Assembly: GCA_002371335.1 (NCBI GenBank)
Contig: DFHP01000045.1
Location: forward strand, 1 to 5,103
Direction: 5' to 3'
From: Eubacterium sp. UBA3720
Lineage (GTDB): Bacteria > Bacillota > Clostridia > Lachnospirales > Lachnospiraceae
DNA length: 5,103 nucleotides
Shown piece by piece: positions 1 through 5,103 of the stretch (positions are counted from its first letter, which is position 1; each line of letters starts with the position of its first letter). The translations under genes were made by a program, and so were the position numbers. Under the pieces are notes generated by a model. It was not told where the DNA came from. It ran no database searches and saw only the letters and a list, made by a program, of their open reading frames with translations.

Positions 1-149
1 ACTTCAATCGCATCGATCATAGGATGAGACTGGAAGCTCTCCAGCGTATACATCAAGACAGGCTTTTCATAGACATTAACAAACTGTTTGGGAATATCCA
101 TTCCCATTCTTCTGCCGGATCCTCCGGCGATGATAATAGCAACGTTCAT
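1..149 (-). CDS. IspD/TarI-family cytidylyltransferase, N-terminal fragment (cut by left edge)
   Basis: Only the first 49 codons are present; the frame stays open to the window edge. The fragment begins MNVAIIIAGGSGRRMG, and residues 8-16 (AGGSGRRMG) are the glycine-rich CTP-binding loop of the IspD/TarI family. PKQF at 20-23 is the second family signature, with Lys21 in the position that contacts the nucleotide. The family joins CTP to a polyol phosphate: methylerythritol 4-phosphate for IspD (isoprenoids), ribitol 5-phosphate for TarI (teichoic acid). The fragment alone cannot separate these. Its position directly after two LicD genes favours a surface-polymer role making a CDP-polyol donor, but that is inference. 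AGGAG at 158-162 sits 8 nt before the ATG. The gene starts 44 nt after the LicD-B stop, so it is probably in the same operon. Family assignment is strong; substrate is uncertain. Confidence 0.85.
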   Translation of the reverse strand, partial: MNVAIIIAGGSGRRMGMDIPKQFVNVYEKPVLMYTLESFQSHPMIDAIE

Positions 150-193
150 TTTCTCTTCTCCTGTTCAAATGATACTGTCTGTCCGGCTTCCGG

Positions 194-1054
194 TCATTCT
201 TCCGGGAATTTCAGAATTGCCGGCTTATGGTTTTTTCTGGCATCCATGGGGGGAAGCTGCATATAATCTCCATACTGTGAACGCAGCAGGGTATCATATT
301 CATGTGGTATGAGAATGGTACCTTCTCCAAAAGGCGCCTCCACGATCGGGTACAGTTCCTCTTTTGTGATCATATTATCAAAAGGCCTTGTATCACAGGA
401 AAAACCGTAAATACCGGAATCTGTATTTTCATCGATCCGGTTCCAGTACTTGCAGGCGCGGTACAACTTCTTTTTGTTCAGCCGCAAAACAGACAGACCG
501 ACGTGACCGATTCTGCAGATGGCAAGGATCAGATCTCTCTTAATCCCTTTCCCTGCCACATAGGGGGCACCGATCTCACGCAGGATACGGATTTTTCCGA
601 TTGCCCAGGCATGCTTCATATGTTTTTCCCGGATCTTTTTGTCGGGATGAAGCGTATCAAACGGAAACAGGTCAAGATAAATACCAAAATCACAGGGAAT
701 ATCGCGGAACTGCTCTGTCACAAACCGTGTTCCCTTCAATGTGAACTGACCGGTCATCAGCGGATAGTGATCATTCTCTTCCGCGTCCAGGACCATATAT
801 TTGTCCGCGTATTTTGCCTTGACGATTTTCTTTAATTTAATATAGTCCTTACGCATGATCCCGATATCCAGATCATCGTCCCAGGGGATCATATCTTTAT
901 GGCGGACCGCTCCCAGAAGGGTTCCGGCAATTGCAAACCAGGTCAGATTGTTCTCTTTGCAGATCCTGCTGAAATCGGCCAGCATCTCTTTTTCCAGATC
1001 CTGGATCCTTTTTAATACTTCCGGCTCATACTGTTCCGGTATATACCTGCTCAT
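194..1054 (-). CDS. LicD-family phosphotransferase, second copy (LicD-B, 286 aa)
   Basis: LicD proteins are nucleotidyltransferase-fold enzymes that move a phospho-alcohol (phosphocholine in pneumococcus; other phospho-polyols are proposed elsewhere) from a CDP donor onto surface glycans. The core is intact: GTLLGAVRH at residues 44-52 followed by PWDDDLDIG at 57-65, whose aspartates are the expected metal ligands. A second conserved block, FGIYLDLFPFD, spans 123-133. The C-terminal YGDYMQLPP (261-269) is the usual LicD ending, so the protein looks full length. There is no signal peptide or clear membrane segment, consistent with a cytoplasmic enzyme. The ATG is preceded by AAAGGAG at 1059-1065, only 4 nt away, a short but workable spacing. 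It lies 39 nt after LicD-A, its diverged paralogue, and 44 nt before a CDP-polyol-type cytidylyltransferase that may supply its donor. Actual donor and acceptor are unknown. Confidence 0.9.
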   Translation of the reverse strand: MSRYIPEQYEPEVLKRIQDLEKEMLADFSRICKENNLTWFAIAGTLLGAVRHKDMIPWDDDLDIGIMRKDYIKLKKIVKAKYADKYMVLDAEENDHYPLMTGQFTLKGTRFVTEQFRDIPCDFGIYLDLFPFDTLHPDKKIREKHMKHAWAIGKIRILREIGAPYVAGKGIKRDLILAICRIGHVGLSVLRLNKKKLYRACKYWNRIDENTDSGIYGFSCDTRPFDNMITKEELYPIVEAPFGEGTILIPHEYDTLLRSQYGDYMQLPPMDARKNHKPAILKFPEE

Positions 1055-1093
1055 ATATCTCCTTTCCCGGACTATTCCTGTTTTGGGTTCTTA

Positions 1094-1951
1094 TCACTCT
1101 TTCGCGTATTTTCCCAGATCAAGAATTTCCGGACAGTGATTCACGCGTTTTTCCGGCGGCGGGACCTGCATATAGTCTCCGAAGCGCTTCTTCAGCATCT
1201 TGTCACAATCGTTGACGATACTGACCTGTATATCTCCAAAAGCAGCCTTTTTCAGGGGGAACAGATCCTCTTCCTTGATCACGCAGAGTCTCGCTGCAGG
1301 ATCGCCCAGAATCGTATAGGTCCTGGTTTTCCCGGTGTATTGTGTGGCAAGCTTTTTGTATCTGCGATAGATCGCTTCCGGTTTAATCTGTCCGATCTTC
1401 AAAGCGCGGTGGACACATCCGCACAGAAGATAACGCAGCTTCTTGGAAGCATTTACTTCTTTCACAAAACGGAAGTAATCGATATTGGAAAGAACATACA
1501 AATCATGGAGAAGCTGGGTTTTGCGGATCAGCTTTTCTGCCTTGGCAGGATCATCGGGAATATTCTCAAATACAAACAGGTCCATAAAAATACCGATCTC
1601 AAATTTTCCTTTGGCAAGATCGATAATAAATCTGGTACCTTTCAGGCTCAGATTGGGAATCAGATTATAGTAGGCTCTGGGAGTGTCCGGTCCGTTGACA
1701 AGGTACTTTTCACCCAATTCCTTCGGTGCTACTCTGAGGAATTTCTCATAATCCCTGCGCAGCATTGCGACGTCAATATCATCATCCCAGGGAATCATAT
1801 CATGATCCCGCATTGTACCGATTGCTGTTCCGGCGATCACAAAATACTGTATGTTATGTTTCTCGCAGACAGCGATAAAATCGCGGAACATTGATTTTTC
1901 TATTTTTTGCACCTGATCCAGAACTTTGGGATCATATGATTTTCCACTCAT
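1094..1951 (-). CDS. LicD-family phosphotransferase, first copy (LicD-A, 285 aa)
   Basis: This is a paralogue of the next gene: residues 38-68 match LicD-B 41-71 at 18 of 31 positions without gaps. It has the LicD nucleotidyltransferase core, GTAIGTMRD (41-49) then PWDDDIDV (54-61), a second block IGIFMDLFVF (119-128), and FGDYMQVPP (257-265) near the C-terminus. The histidine that usually follows the core arginine (RH in LicD-B) is Asp49 here, with a histidine one residue later. This may alter substrate choice or activity, but the metal-binding aspartates are kept. I chose the ATG at 1951 over an in-frame TTG at 1957. AAGGA at 1958-1962 is 6 nt from the ATG but directly abuts the TTG, and the ATG start gives an N-terminus resembling LicD-B. 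It begins 15 nt after the glycosyltransferase stop, suggesting coupled translation. Donor and acceptor cannot be read from sequence. Confidence 0.88.
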   Translation of the reverse strand: MSGKSYDPKVLDQVQKIEKSMFRDFIAVCEKHNIQYFVIAGTAIGTMRDHDMIPWDDDIDVAMLRRDYEKFLRVAPKELGEKYLVNGPDTPRAYYNLIPNLSLKGTRFIIDLAKGKFEIGIFMDLFVFENIPDDPAKAEKLIRKTQLLHDLYVLSNIDYFRFVKEVNASKKLRYLLCGCVHRALKIGQIKPEAIYRRYKKLATQYTGKTRTYTILGDPAARLCVIKEEDLFPLKKAAFGDIQVSIVNDCDKMLKKRFGDYMQVPPPEKRVNHCPEILDLGKYAKE

Positions 1952-1957
1952 TGGCAA

Positions 1958-1966
1958 TCCTTCCTT
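1958..1966 (-). promoter_or_regulatory. Ribosome binding site of LicD-A that decides its start
   Basis: On the coding strand the sequence AAGGAAGGA lies immediately after the TAA stop of the glycosyltransferase. Its second AAGGA (1958-1962) is 6 nt from the ATG at 1951, a normal distance, but 0 nt from the upstream TTG at 1957. This supports the ATG as the true start. Confidence 0.65.
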
Positions 1967-3001
1967 TTATTTTCTGTTCTTCAGATAAATCAGGCGGTAT
2001 AAAAGCATGAACTGTCTTTTCTGAAAGAGATTCCACATCAGCCATGTTGTGAATCCCTGCTTACGCAGATATTTCTGCTCGCGCCTTCCTGTTCTTATTG
2101 AAAAGGCCTTCTCATCTCTAAAAGACTTCAGGATTGTCCTGATCGTCTTTTTATCCAGACTTTTAATACCCGGTCTCAACCGGTCGTACAGCTCTGCTAT
2201 ATAATCCTTTGTCAGCCAGAGCTGCCATTCGCCGGGAAGTTCTTTTGTTACCTTATTTTTCCGGACGATTCTTTCTTCCTTGTGCAGACATTTGACAATC
2301 GAATCATACACATTTTCCGAATATTTACCGGTTGTACTATGCTCCAGCCTCTGCAGCCAGCGGTAATAAACACCTGGATTTAACACAATTGTGCCGCCTG
2401 CTTCGTAACATGACAGATTAAACATGACATCTTCGTATCCGAAACGCATGCTTTCGTCAAACCGGATTCCATGTTTGTCCAGGAATTCCTTTTTATACAT
2501 ACCGGTCCAAACCCCGGACCTCGCTCTTTTGATTTCCCCATACTTGCGTCCGGTTTCTACTGATCTGATCGTCTGCAGAGAAAAGCCTCCTGTTGTTGTT
2601 TCCGTGACAACCTTCCCGTTATATGTTTCCGTCTTTGACCTGCAGAATCTCACCAGATCCGCGTTCTCCCGCTCTGCAAGCGCGTAGTTTTCAGAAATTA
2701 ATCCCGGCAGATATTCGTCATCGTTGTCACAAAATGCTATATACTTTCCTCTGGCACGATCAAGCCCCGCATTTCTGGCAGAGCAGATACCGCCGTTCGG
2801 TTTATGGATCACGACCACCCGGCTGTCCTTCTGTGCAATTCTATCACAGATTTTTCCACTCTCATCGGGAGATCCGTCATCGACAACTATCAGTTCGAAG
2901 CCGTCAAAGTCCTGACGCAGAACAGTTTCAACCGCATTTTCAAGATAGGCCTCCGAATTATAGACCGGCATGATCACGCTTACCAATACTCTGTCACTCA
3001 T
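1967..3001 (-). CDS. Family 2 (GT-A fold) glycosyltransferase, 344 aa
   Basis: This is an inverting glycosyltransferase that would transfer a sugar from a nucleotide donor onto a lipid-linked glycan at the inner membrane face. The N-terminal GT-A domain is clear: VSVIMPVYN (7-15), VDDGS at 40-44, GGICSARNAGL at 70-80, and a DxD-type metal site D92-N93-D94. GYEDVMF at 188-194 carries the Glu-Asp pair typical of the acceptor/catalytic region. The last ~45 residues mix basic residues with Trp, Phe, Leu and Tyr and could attach the protein to the membrane surface; no full transmembrane helix is evident. The gene lies 13 nt after rfbC and 15 nt before LicD-A. Its GAGGG ribosome site (3012-3016) overlaps the rfbC stop codon, with 10 nt to the ATG, which suggests translational coupling. 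Position beside dTDP-rhamnose genes makes a rhamnosyltransferase plausible, but GT2 sequence does not fix the sugar. Confidence 0.92.
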   Translation of the reverse strand: MSDRVLVSVIMPVYNSEAYLENAVETVLRQDFDGFELIVVDDGSPDESGKICDRIAQKDSRVVVIHKPNGGICSARNAGLDRARGKYIAFCDNDDEYLPGLISENYALAERENADLVRFCRSKTETYNGKVVTETTTGGFSLQTIRSVETGRKYGEIKRARSGVWTGMYKKEFLDKHGIRFDESMRFGYEDVMFNLSCYEAGGTIVLNPGVYYRWLQRLEHSTTGKYSENVYDSIVKCLHKEERIVRKNKVTKELPGEWQLWLTKDYIAELYDRLRPGIKSLDKKTIRTILKSFRDEKAFSIRTGRREQKYLRKQGFTTWLMWNLFQKRQFMLLYRLIYLKNRK

Positions 3002-3014
3002 TGATTATTATCCC

Positions 3015-3617
3015 TCAAAAGTGAAATGTTTCCGCGAGTCCTCCCCACTTTTTATCCTTCTCACTCAGATTCAGCGGAGTACCATCCTCCATTACATAGC
3101 CCTCACTGTCAGCCGTACCGAGATACTCTCCACGGATCTGAGGCCAGTCGATATTGATGTCAGGATCATTCCAGGCAAGTCCGCCCTCATCGCCGGGATG
3201 GTAAAAATCCGTCACCTTATAGCAGAACTCAGCGGTCTCGCTCAAAACAAGGAATCCATGCGCAAACCCCTCGGAGATATAAAACTGCTTCTTATTCTCC
3301 TCCGATAAAACGAGGCCGAACCACTTTCCAAAAGTGGGGCTGCCGGAGCGAAGATCCACTGCCACGTCAAAAACCTCGCCTTTGATCACGCGCACAAGCT
3401 TCCCCTGCGGAAACTGCTTCTGGAAATGCAGTCCACGGAGCACACCCTTGGTCGACATGCTCTGATTATCCTGCACAAAGACCATATCCAATCCGGCTTC
3501 ATGCATATCATTCTGATTGTATGTTTCCATAAAATACCCGCGTTCATCTCCATGAACGGTAGGTTCGATAACATAAAGTCCTTCAATTGCCGTCTTTTCT
3601 ACACTGATCTGTCCCAC
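3015..3617 (-). CDS. rfbC: dTDP-4-dehydrorhamnose 3,5-epimerase (RmlC/RfbC, 200 aa)
   Basis: RmlC is a cofactor-free cupin that inverts C3 and C5 of dTDP-4-keto-6-deoxyglucose, the third step to dTDP-L-rhamnose, in the cytoplasm. The family signature is complete: DERGYFMETY (24-33), VLRGLHFQ (59-66) with catalytic His64, Lys73 in the QGK motif, GEVFDVAVDLR (80-90), GSPTFGKW (92-99), and SEGFAHGFLVL (115-125) with His120. Tyr133 in CYKVTDFY aligns with the catalytic acid Tyr132 of Mycobacterium tuberculosis RmlC, as I recall that sequence. The NDPDINIDWP block follows at 150-159. Length is normal for the family, which is usually about 180-200 residues. The start is GTG, supported by GGAGG exactly 6 nt upstream; no in-frame ATG is better placed. 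It follows rfbD by 29 nt and precedes the glycosyltransferase by 13 nt. Confidence 0.97.
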   Translation of the reverse strand: MGQISVEKTAIEGLYVIEPTVHGDERGYFMETYNQNDMHEAGLDMVFVQDNQSMSTKGVLRGLHFQKQFPQGKLVRVIKGEVFDVAVDLRSGSPTFGKWFGLVLSEENKKQFYISEGFAHGFLVLSETAEFCYKVTDFYHPGDEGGLAWNDPDINIDWPQIRGEYLGTADSEGYVMEDGTPLNLSEKDKKWGGLAETFHF

Positions 3618-3623
3618 TTTTAT

Positions 3624-3628
3624 CCTCC
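3624..3628 (-). promoter_or_regulatory. Strong Shine-Dalgarno for the GTG start of rfbC
   Basis: GGAGG on the coding strand sits 6 nt before the GTG at 3617. It is the strongest ribosome site in the window and fixes the non-ATG start. The ATG that overlaps this site (3628-3630) is in a different frame from rfbC. Confidence 0.75.
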
Positions 3629-3646
3629 ATCTCTAAATGCGCCAAC

Positions 3647-4564
3647 TTAAGAATCAAGCAGTTTTTTAAGATATCTGTCAAGAGCATCCTGCCAGACAGG
3701 AAGGGGTGTGAATCCACACTCTGTCAGCTTTGATTTGTCAAGGCGGCTGTTAAAGGGACGCGCAGCTTTTGACAGACCATATTCCTGTGTGGTCACGGGC
3801 ACTACATTTGTCGCATAGCCCGCCCGACGGAAAATCTCACAGGCAAATTCATACCAGGAGATATAACCGCCTTCATTGGTAGCATGATAATACCCGTATT
3901 TTTCTGTCTCGATCATATCGACCAGAAGCCGGGCAAGGTCGATGGTATAAGTGGGCGTCCCGACCTGATCATTTACCACCCTGACAGTGTCGTACTTTTT
4001 TCCCACCTGAAGCATGGTCTTGATAAAATTATTGCCGTTCAGTCCAAAAACCCATGCCGTCCTGACAATGAAGTACTTTTCAAGAACGTCCGAAACCGCT
4101 TTTTCGCCTTCCAGCTTGGTCCATCCATAATAATTCAGGGGATGGTAGTCTGTGCACTCCGGTTTCCATGGTTCTGTGCCCTGTCCGTCAAAAACATAGT
4201 CTGTGCTGATATATACCATGGCGCAGCCGGCTTCTTTGCATGCATCCGCTATGTTCCGCGTTCCCTGCACATTGATCAGGCTCACTTTTCCCTTCTTGTC
4301 ATCGTCCTCTGCCAAATCTACAGCAGTCCAGGCCGCACAGTGGACAACAACATCCGGACGGCTTTCCCGTATCGCGCCAAAAACCGCATCACGGTCGGTA
4401 ATATCCAGTGAAACATAGGGCATTGTTGTCACAGCAGTATTATCTTGTATTCCGGAATACACAGGGGCCAGATCACTTCCGATCCCCTCGTGTCCTCTCC
4501 GGTTCAATTCATTCATCACATCGTGGCCAAGCTGTCCACCCACTCCGGTTACCAATACTTTCAT
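3647..4564 (-). CDS. rfbD: dTDP-4-dehydrorhamnose reductase (RmlD/RfbD, 305 aa)
   Basis: RmlD is a short-chain dehydrogenase that uses NAD(P)H to reduce dTDP-4-keto-L-rhamnose to dTDP-L-rhamnose, the last pathway step. The N-terminal Rossmann motif is GVGGQLG at residues 7-13. CAAWTAVDLAE at 76-86 is the RmlD form of the conserved NxAA(Y/W)TxVDxAE block, STDYVFDG at 120-127 carries the catalytic Thr, and the YxxxK pair is Tyr146/Lys150 (YGWTK). RTAWVFG (about 168-174) and the later NDQVGTPTY block are further family hallmarks, and RPFNSRLD near the C-terminus is the usual substrate-binding RPxxSxLD motif. Length matches the family at about 280-305. The ATG at 4564 is the only sensible start because the Rossmann motif begins six residues in. 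GAAAGG at 4575-4580 lies 10 nt upstream, a slightly long spacing. It follows rfbB after an 80-nt spacer. Confidence 0.97.
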   Translation of the reverse strand: MKVLVTGVGGQLGHDVMNELNRRGHEGIGSDLAPVYSGIQDNTAVTTMPYVSLDITDRDAVFGAIRESRPDVVVHCAAWTAVDLAEDDDKKGKVSLINVQGTRNIADACKEAGCAMVYISTDYVFDGQGTEPWKPECTDYHPLNYYGWTKLEGEKAVSDVLEKYFIVRTAWVFGLNGNNFIKTMLQVGKKYDTVRVVNDQVGTPTYTIDLARLLVDMIETEKYGYYHATNEGGYISWYEFACEIFRRAGYATNVVPVTTQEYGLSKAARPFNSRLDKSKLTECGFTPLPVWQDALDRYLKKLLDS

Positions 4565-4644
4565 TGGGTTCTAACCTTTCTTTCCTCACCCTGACATGAT
4601 TAAAAATAATGCTGTCAGTCAGTTTTCGAGCCATTGCAGGCTGT
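4565..4644 (-). other. 80-nt rfbB-rfbD spacer, the longest in the window
   Basis: This non-coding stretch holds the rfbD ribosome site (GAAAGG, 4575-4580) and an interrupted inverted repeat (4591-4618, listed separately). I see no convincing pair of -35/-10 boxes and no run of T after the repeat on the coding strand. It is therefore probably transcribed through as part of the operon. Confidence 0.5.
4591..4618 (-). repeat. Interrupted inverted repeat, possible mRNA hairpin between rfbB and rfbD
   Basis: On the coding strand, CTGACA pairs with TGTCAG (outer 6-bp arms) and ATTA pairs with TAAT (inner 4-bp arms) around a TTTT loop. A 2x2 mismatch separates the two stems. The stem is AT-rich inside and would be only moderately stable. 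No U-tract follows it, so it is not a standard intrinsic terminator. It could be an RNA-processing or stability element, or chance. The pairing is directly visible; a function is not. Confidence 0.4.
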
Positions 4645-5103
4645 TTACCTGTTGCCATACATCTTTTCGTAATAATTCTGGTAATCACCGTCAATGATCG
4701 GCTGCCACCATGCCTGGTTGTCAAGATACCAGCGAATGGTCTTCTTAATACCGTCTTTAAACATAGTCTCGGGCAGCCATCCAAGCTCATTATGGATCTT
4801 TGTGGGATCGATCGCGTAGCGCATATCATGCCCCTTGCGGTCTGTCACATAAGTGATCAGGCTCTCAGGCTTGCCGAGTTCTTTGCAGATCAGCTTGACG
4901 ATATCGATATTCTTCATCTCGTTGTGACCGCCGATATTGTAGACCTCCCCAACACGTCCCTTGCGCATGACCAGATCGATTGCCTTGCAGTGATCCTCGA
5001 CATAGAGCCAGTCGCGTACATTCAGACCCTCTCCGTAAACGGGCAGGGGCTTGTCATGGAGTGCATTGATGATCATCAGAGGGATGAGCTTCTCCGGGAA
5101 ATG
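4645..5103 (-). CDS. rfbB: dTDP-glucose 4,6-dehydratase (RmlB/RfbB), C-terminal fragment (cut by right edge)
   Basis: RmlB is an NAD-dependent extended short-chain dehydrogenase that converts dTDP-glucose to dTDP-4-keto-6-deoxyglucose, the second step to dTDP-L-rhamnose. The last 152 residues are visible and the frame is open through the edge. An internal Met at 5076 is not the start, because the characteristic HFPEKLIPL block lies before it. In fragment numbering, GEGLNVRDWLYVEDH at 24-38 is the highly diagnostic RmlB substrate-binding signature, VYNIGG at 54-59 is conserved, and DRKGHDMRYAID at 88-99 contributes the conserved Arg residues that hold the dTDP group. The NAD-binding motif and catalytic YxxxK would lie outside the window, so they cannot be checked. 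Family proteins are about 340-350 residues, so under half the gene is here. It is the most upstream gene visible in the operon. Confidence 0.96.
   Translation of the reverse strand, partial: HFPEKLIPLMIINALHDKPLPVYGEGLNVRDWLYVEDHCKAIDLVMRKGRVGEVYNIGGHNEMKNIDIVKLICKELGKPESLITYVTDRKGHDMRYAIDPTKIHNELGWLPETMFKDGIKKTIRWYLDNQAWWQPIIDGDYQNYYEKMYGNR

Noticed and set aside
302..835. A 177-codon plus-strand open frame antisense to LicD-B
   Set aside because: It has the same codon-register explanation as the frame opposite LicD-A, with no recognisable domain.
1136..1894. A 252-codon open frame on the plus strand, antisense to LicD-A
   Set aside because: It shares codon boundaries with LicD-A, so it is stopped only where LicD-A uses TTA, CTA or TCA codons, which are scarce there. 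The translation shows no recognisable domain, and the opposite strand encodes a clear LicD protein.
1952..1957. TTG at 1957 as the start of LicD-A
   Set aside because: The ribosome site would directly abut the TTG, whereas the ATG two codons later has a normal 6-nt spacing.
3884..4411. A 175-codon plus-strand open frame antisense to rfbD
   Set aside because: It is in register with the well-supported rfbD codons and has no family signature, so it is a shadow of that gene.
4565..4644. Internal promoter or intrinsic terminator between rfbB and rfbD
   Set aside because: I found no good -35/-10 pair at suitable spacing, and the inverted repeat is not followed by a U-tract on the coding strand.
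4509..4829. A 106-codon minus-strand open frame spanning the rfbB-rfbD junction
   Set aside because: It overlaps the rfbB C-terminus and the rfbD N-terminus out of frame. Both of those are strongly conserved, and this translation is low-complexity and unrecognised.
1..5103. Mobile element, CRISPR array, tRNA or rRNA gene
   Set aside because: I saw no transposase or integrase motif, no regularly spaced direct repeats and no tRNA-like cloverleaf. Nearly all bases are accounted for by seven minus-strand genes.

Overview
The window is a gene-dense piece of a cell-surface polysaccharide locus. All seven recognisable genes are on the minus strand, so transcription runs from the right end to the left. 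Purine-rich Shine-Dalgarno sites precede the starts, and base composition looks moderate. Together with dTDP-rhamnose genes beside LicD-type phosphotransferases, this suggests a Bacillota bacterium, most likely a gut or rumen Clostridia/Lachnospiraceae type. That placement is an inference from gene content and style, not from a marker gene.

Layout in transcription order: the C-terminal part of dTDP-glucose 4,6-dehydratase (rfbB/rmlB, cut by the right edge); an 80-nt spacer with a small inverted repeat; dTDP-4-dehydrorhamnose reductase (rfbD/rmlD); dTDP-4-dehydrorhamnose 3,5-epimerase (rfbC/rmlC, GTG start); a family-2 glycosyltransferase; two tandem, diverged LicD-family proteins (here LicD-A, then LicD-B); and the first 49 codons of an IspD/TarI-type cytidylyltransferase, cut by the left edge. 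Spacers are 80, 29, 13, 15, 39 and 44 nt. I see no terminator or convincing internal promoter, so one transcript is the simplest reading. No stretch over 300 bases lacks a gene.

How the genes fit together: RfbB, RfbC and RfbD perform the last three steps from dTDP-glucose to dTDP-L-rhamnose. The first enzyme, RfbA, is not in the window and may lie to the right. The glycosyltransferase probably adds a sugar, possibly rhamnose, to a growing repeat unit. The cytidylyltransferase probably makes a CDP-activated polyol phosphate (CDP-ribitol or similar), which one or both LicD proteins would transfer onto the glycan. The likely product is a rhamnose-containing wall or capsular polysaccharide decorated with phospho-polyol or phosphocholine-like groups. 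The enzyme families are clear; the exact donors, acceptors and final structure are not readable from this sequence.

I found no clearly new system. The points most worth a second look are the LicD pair with an altered active-site motif in one copy, its link to the edge cytidylyltransferase, and the inverted repeat in the longest spacer.
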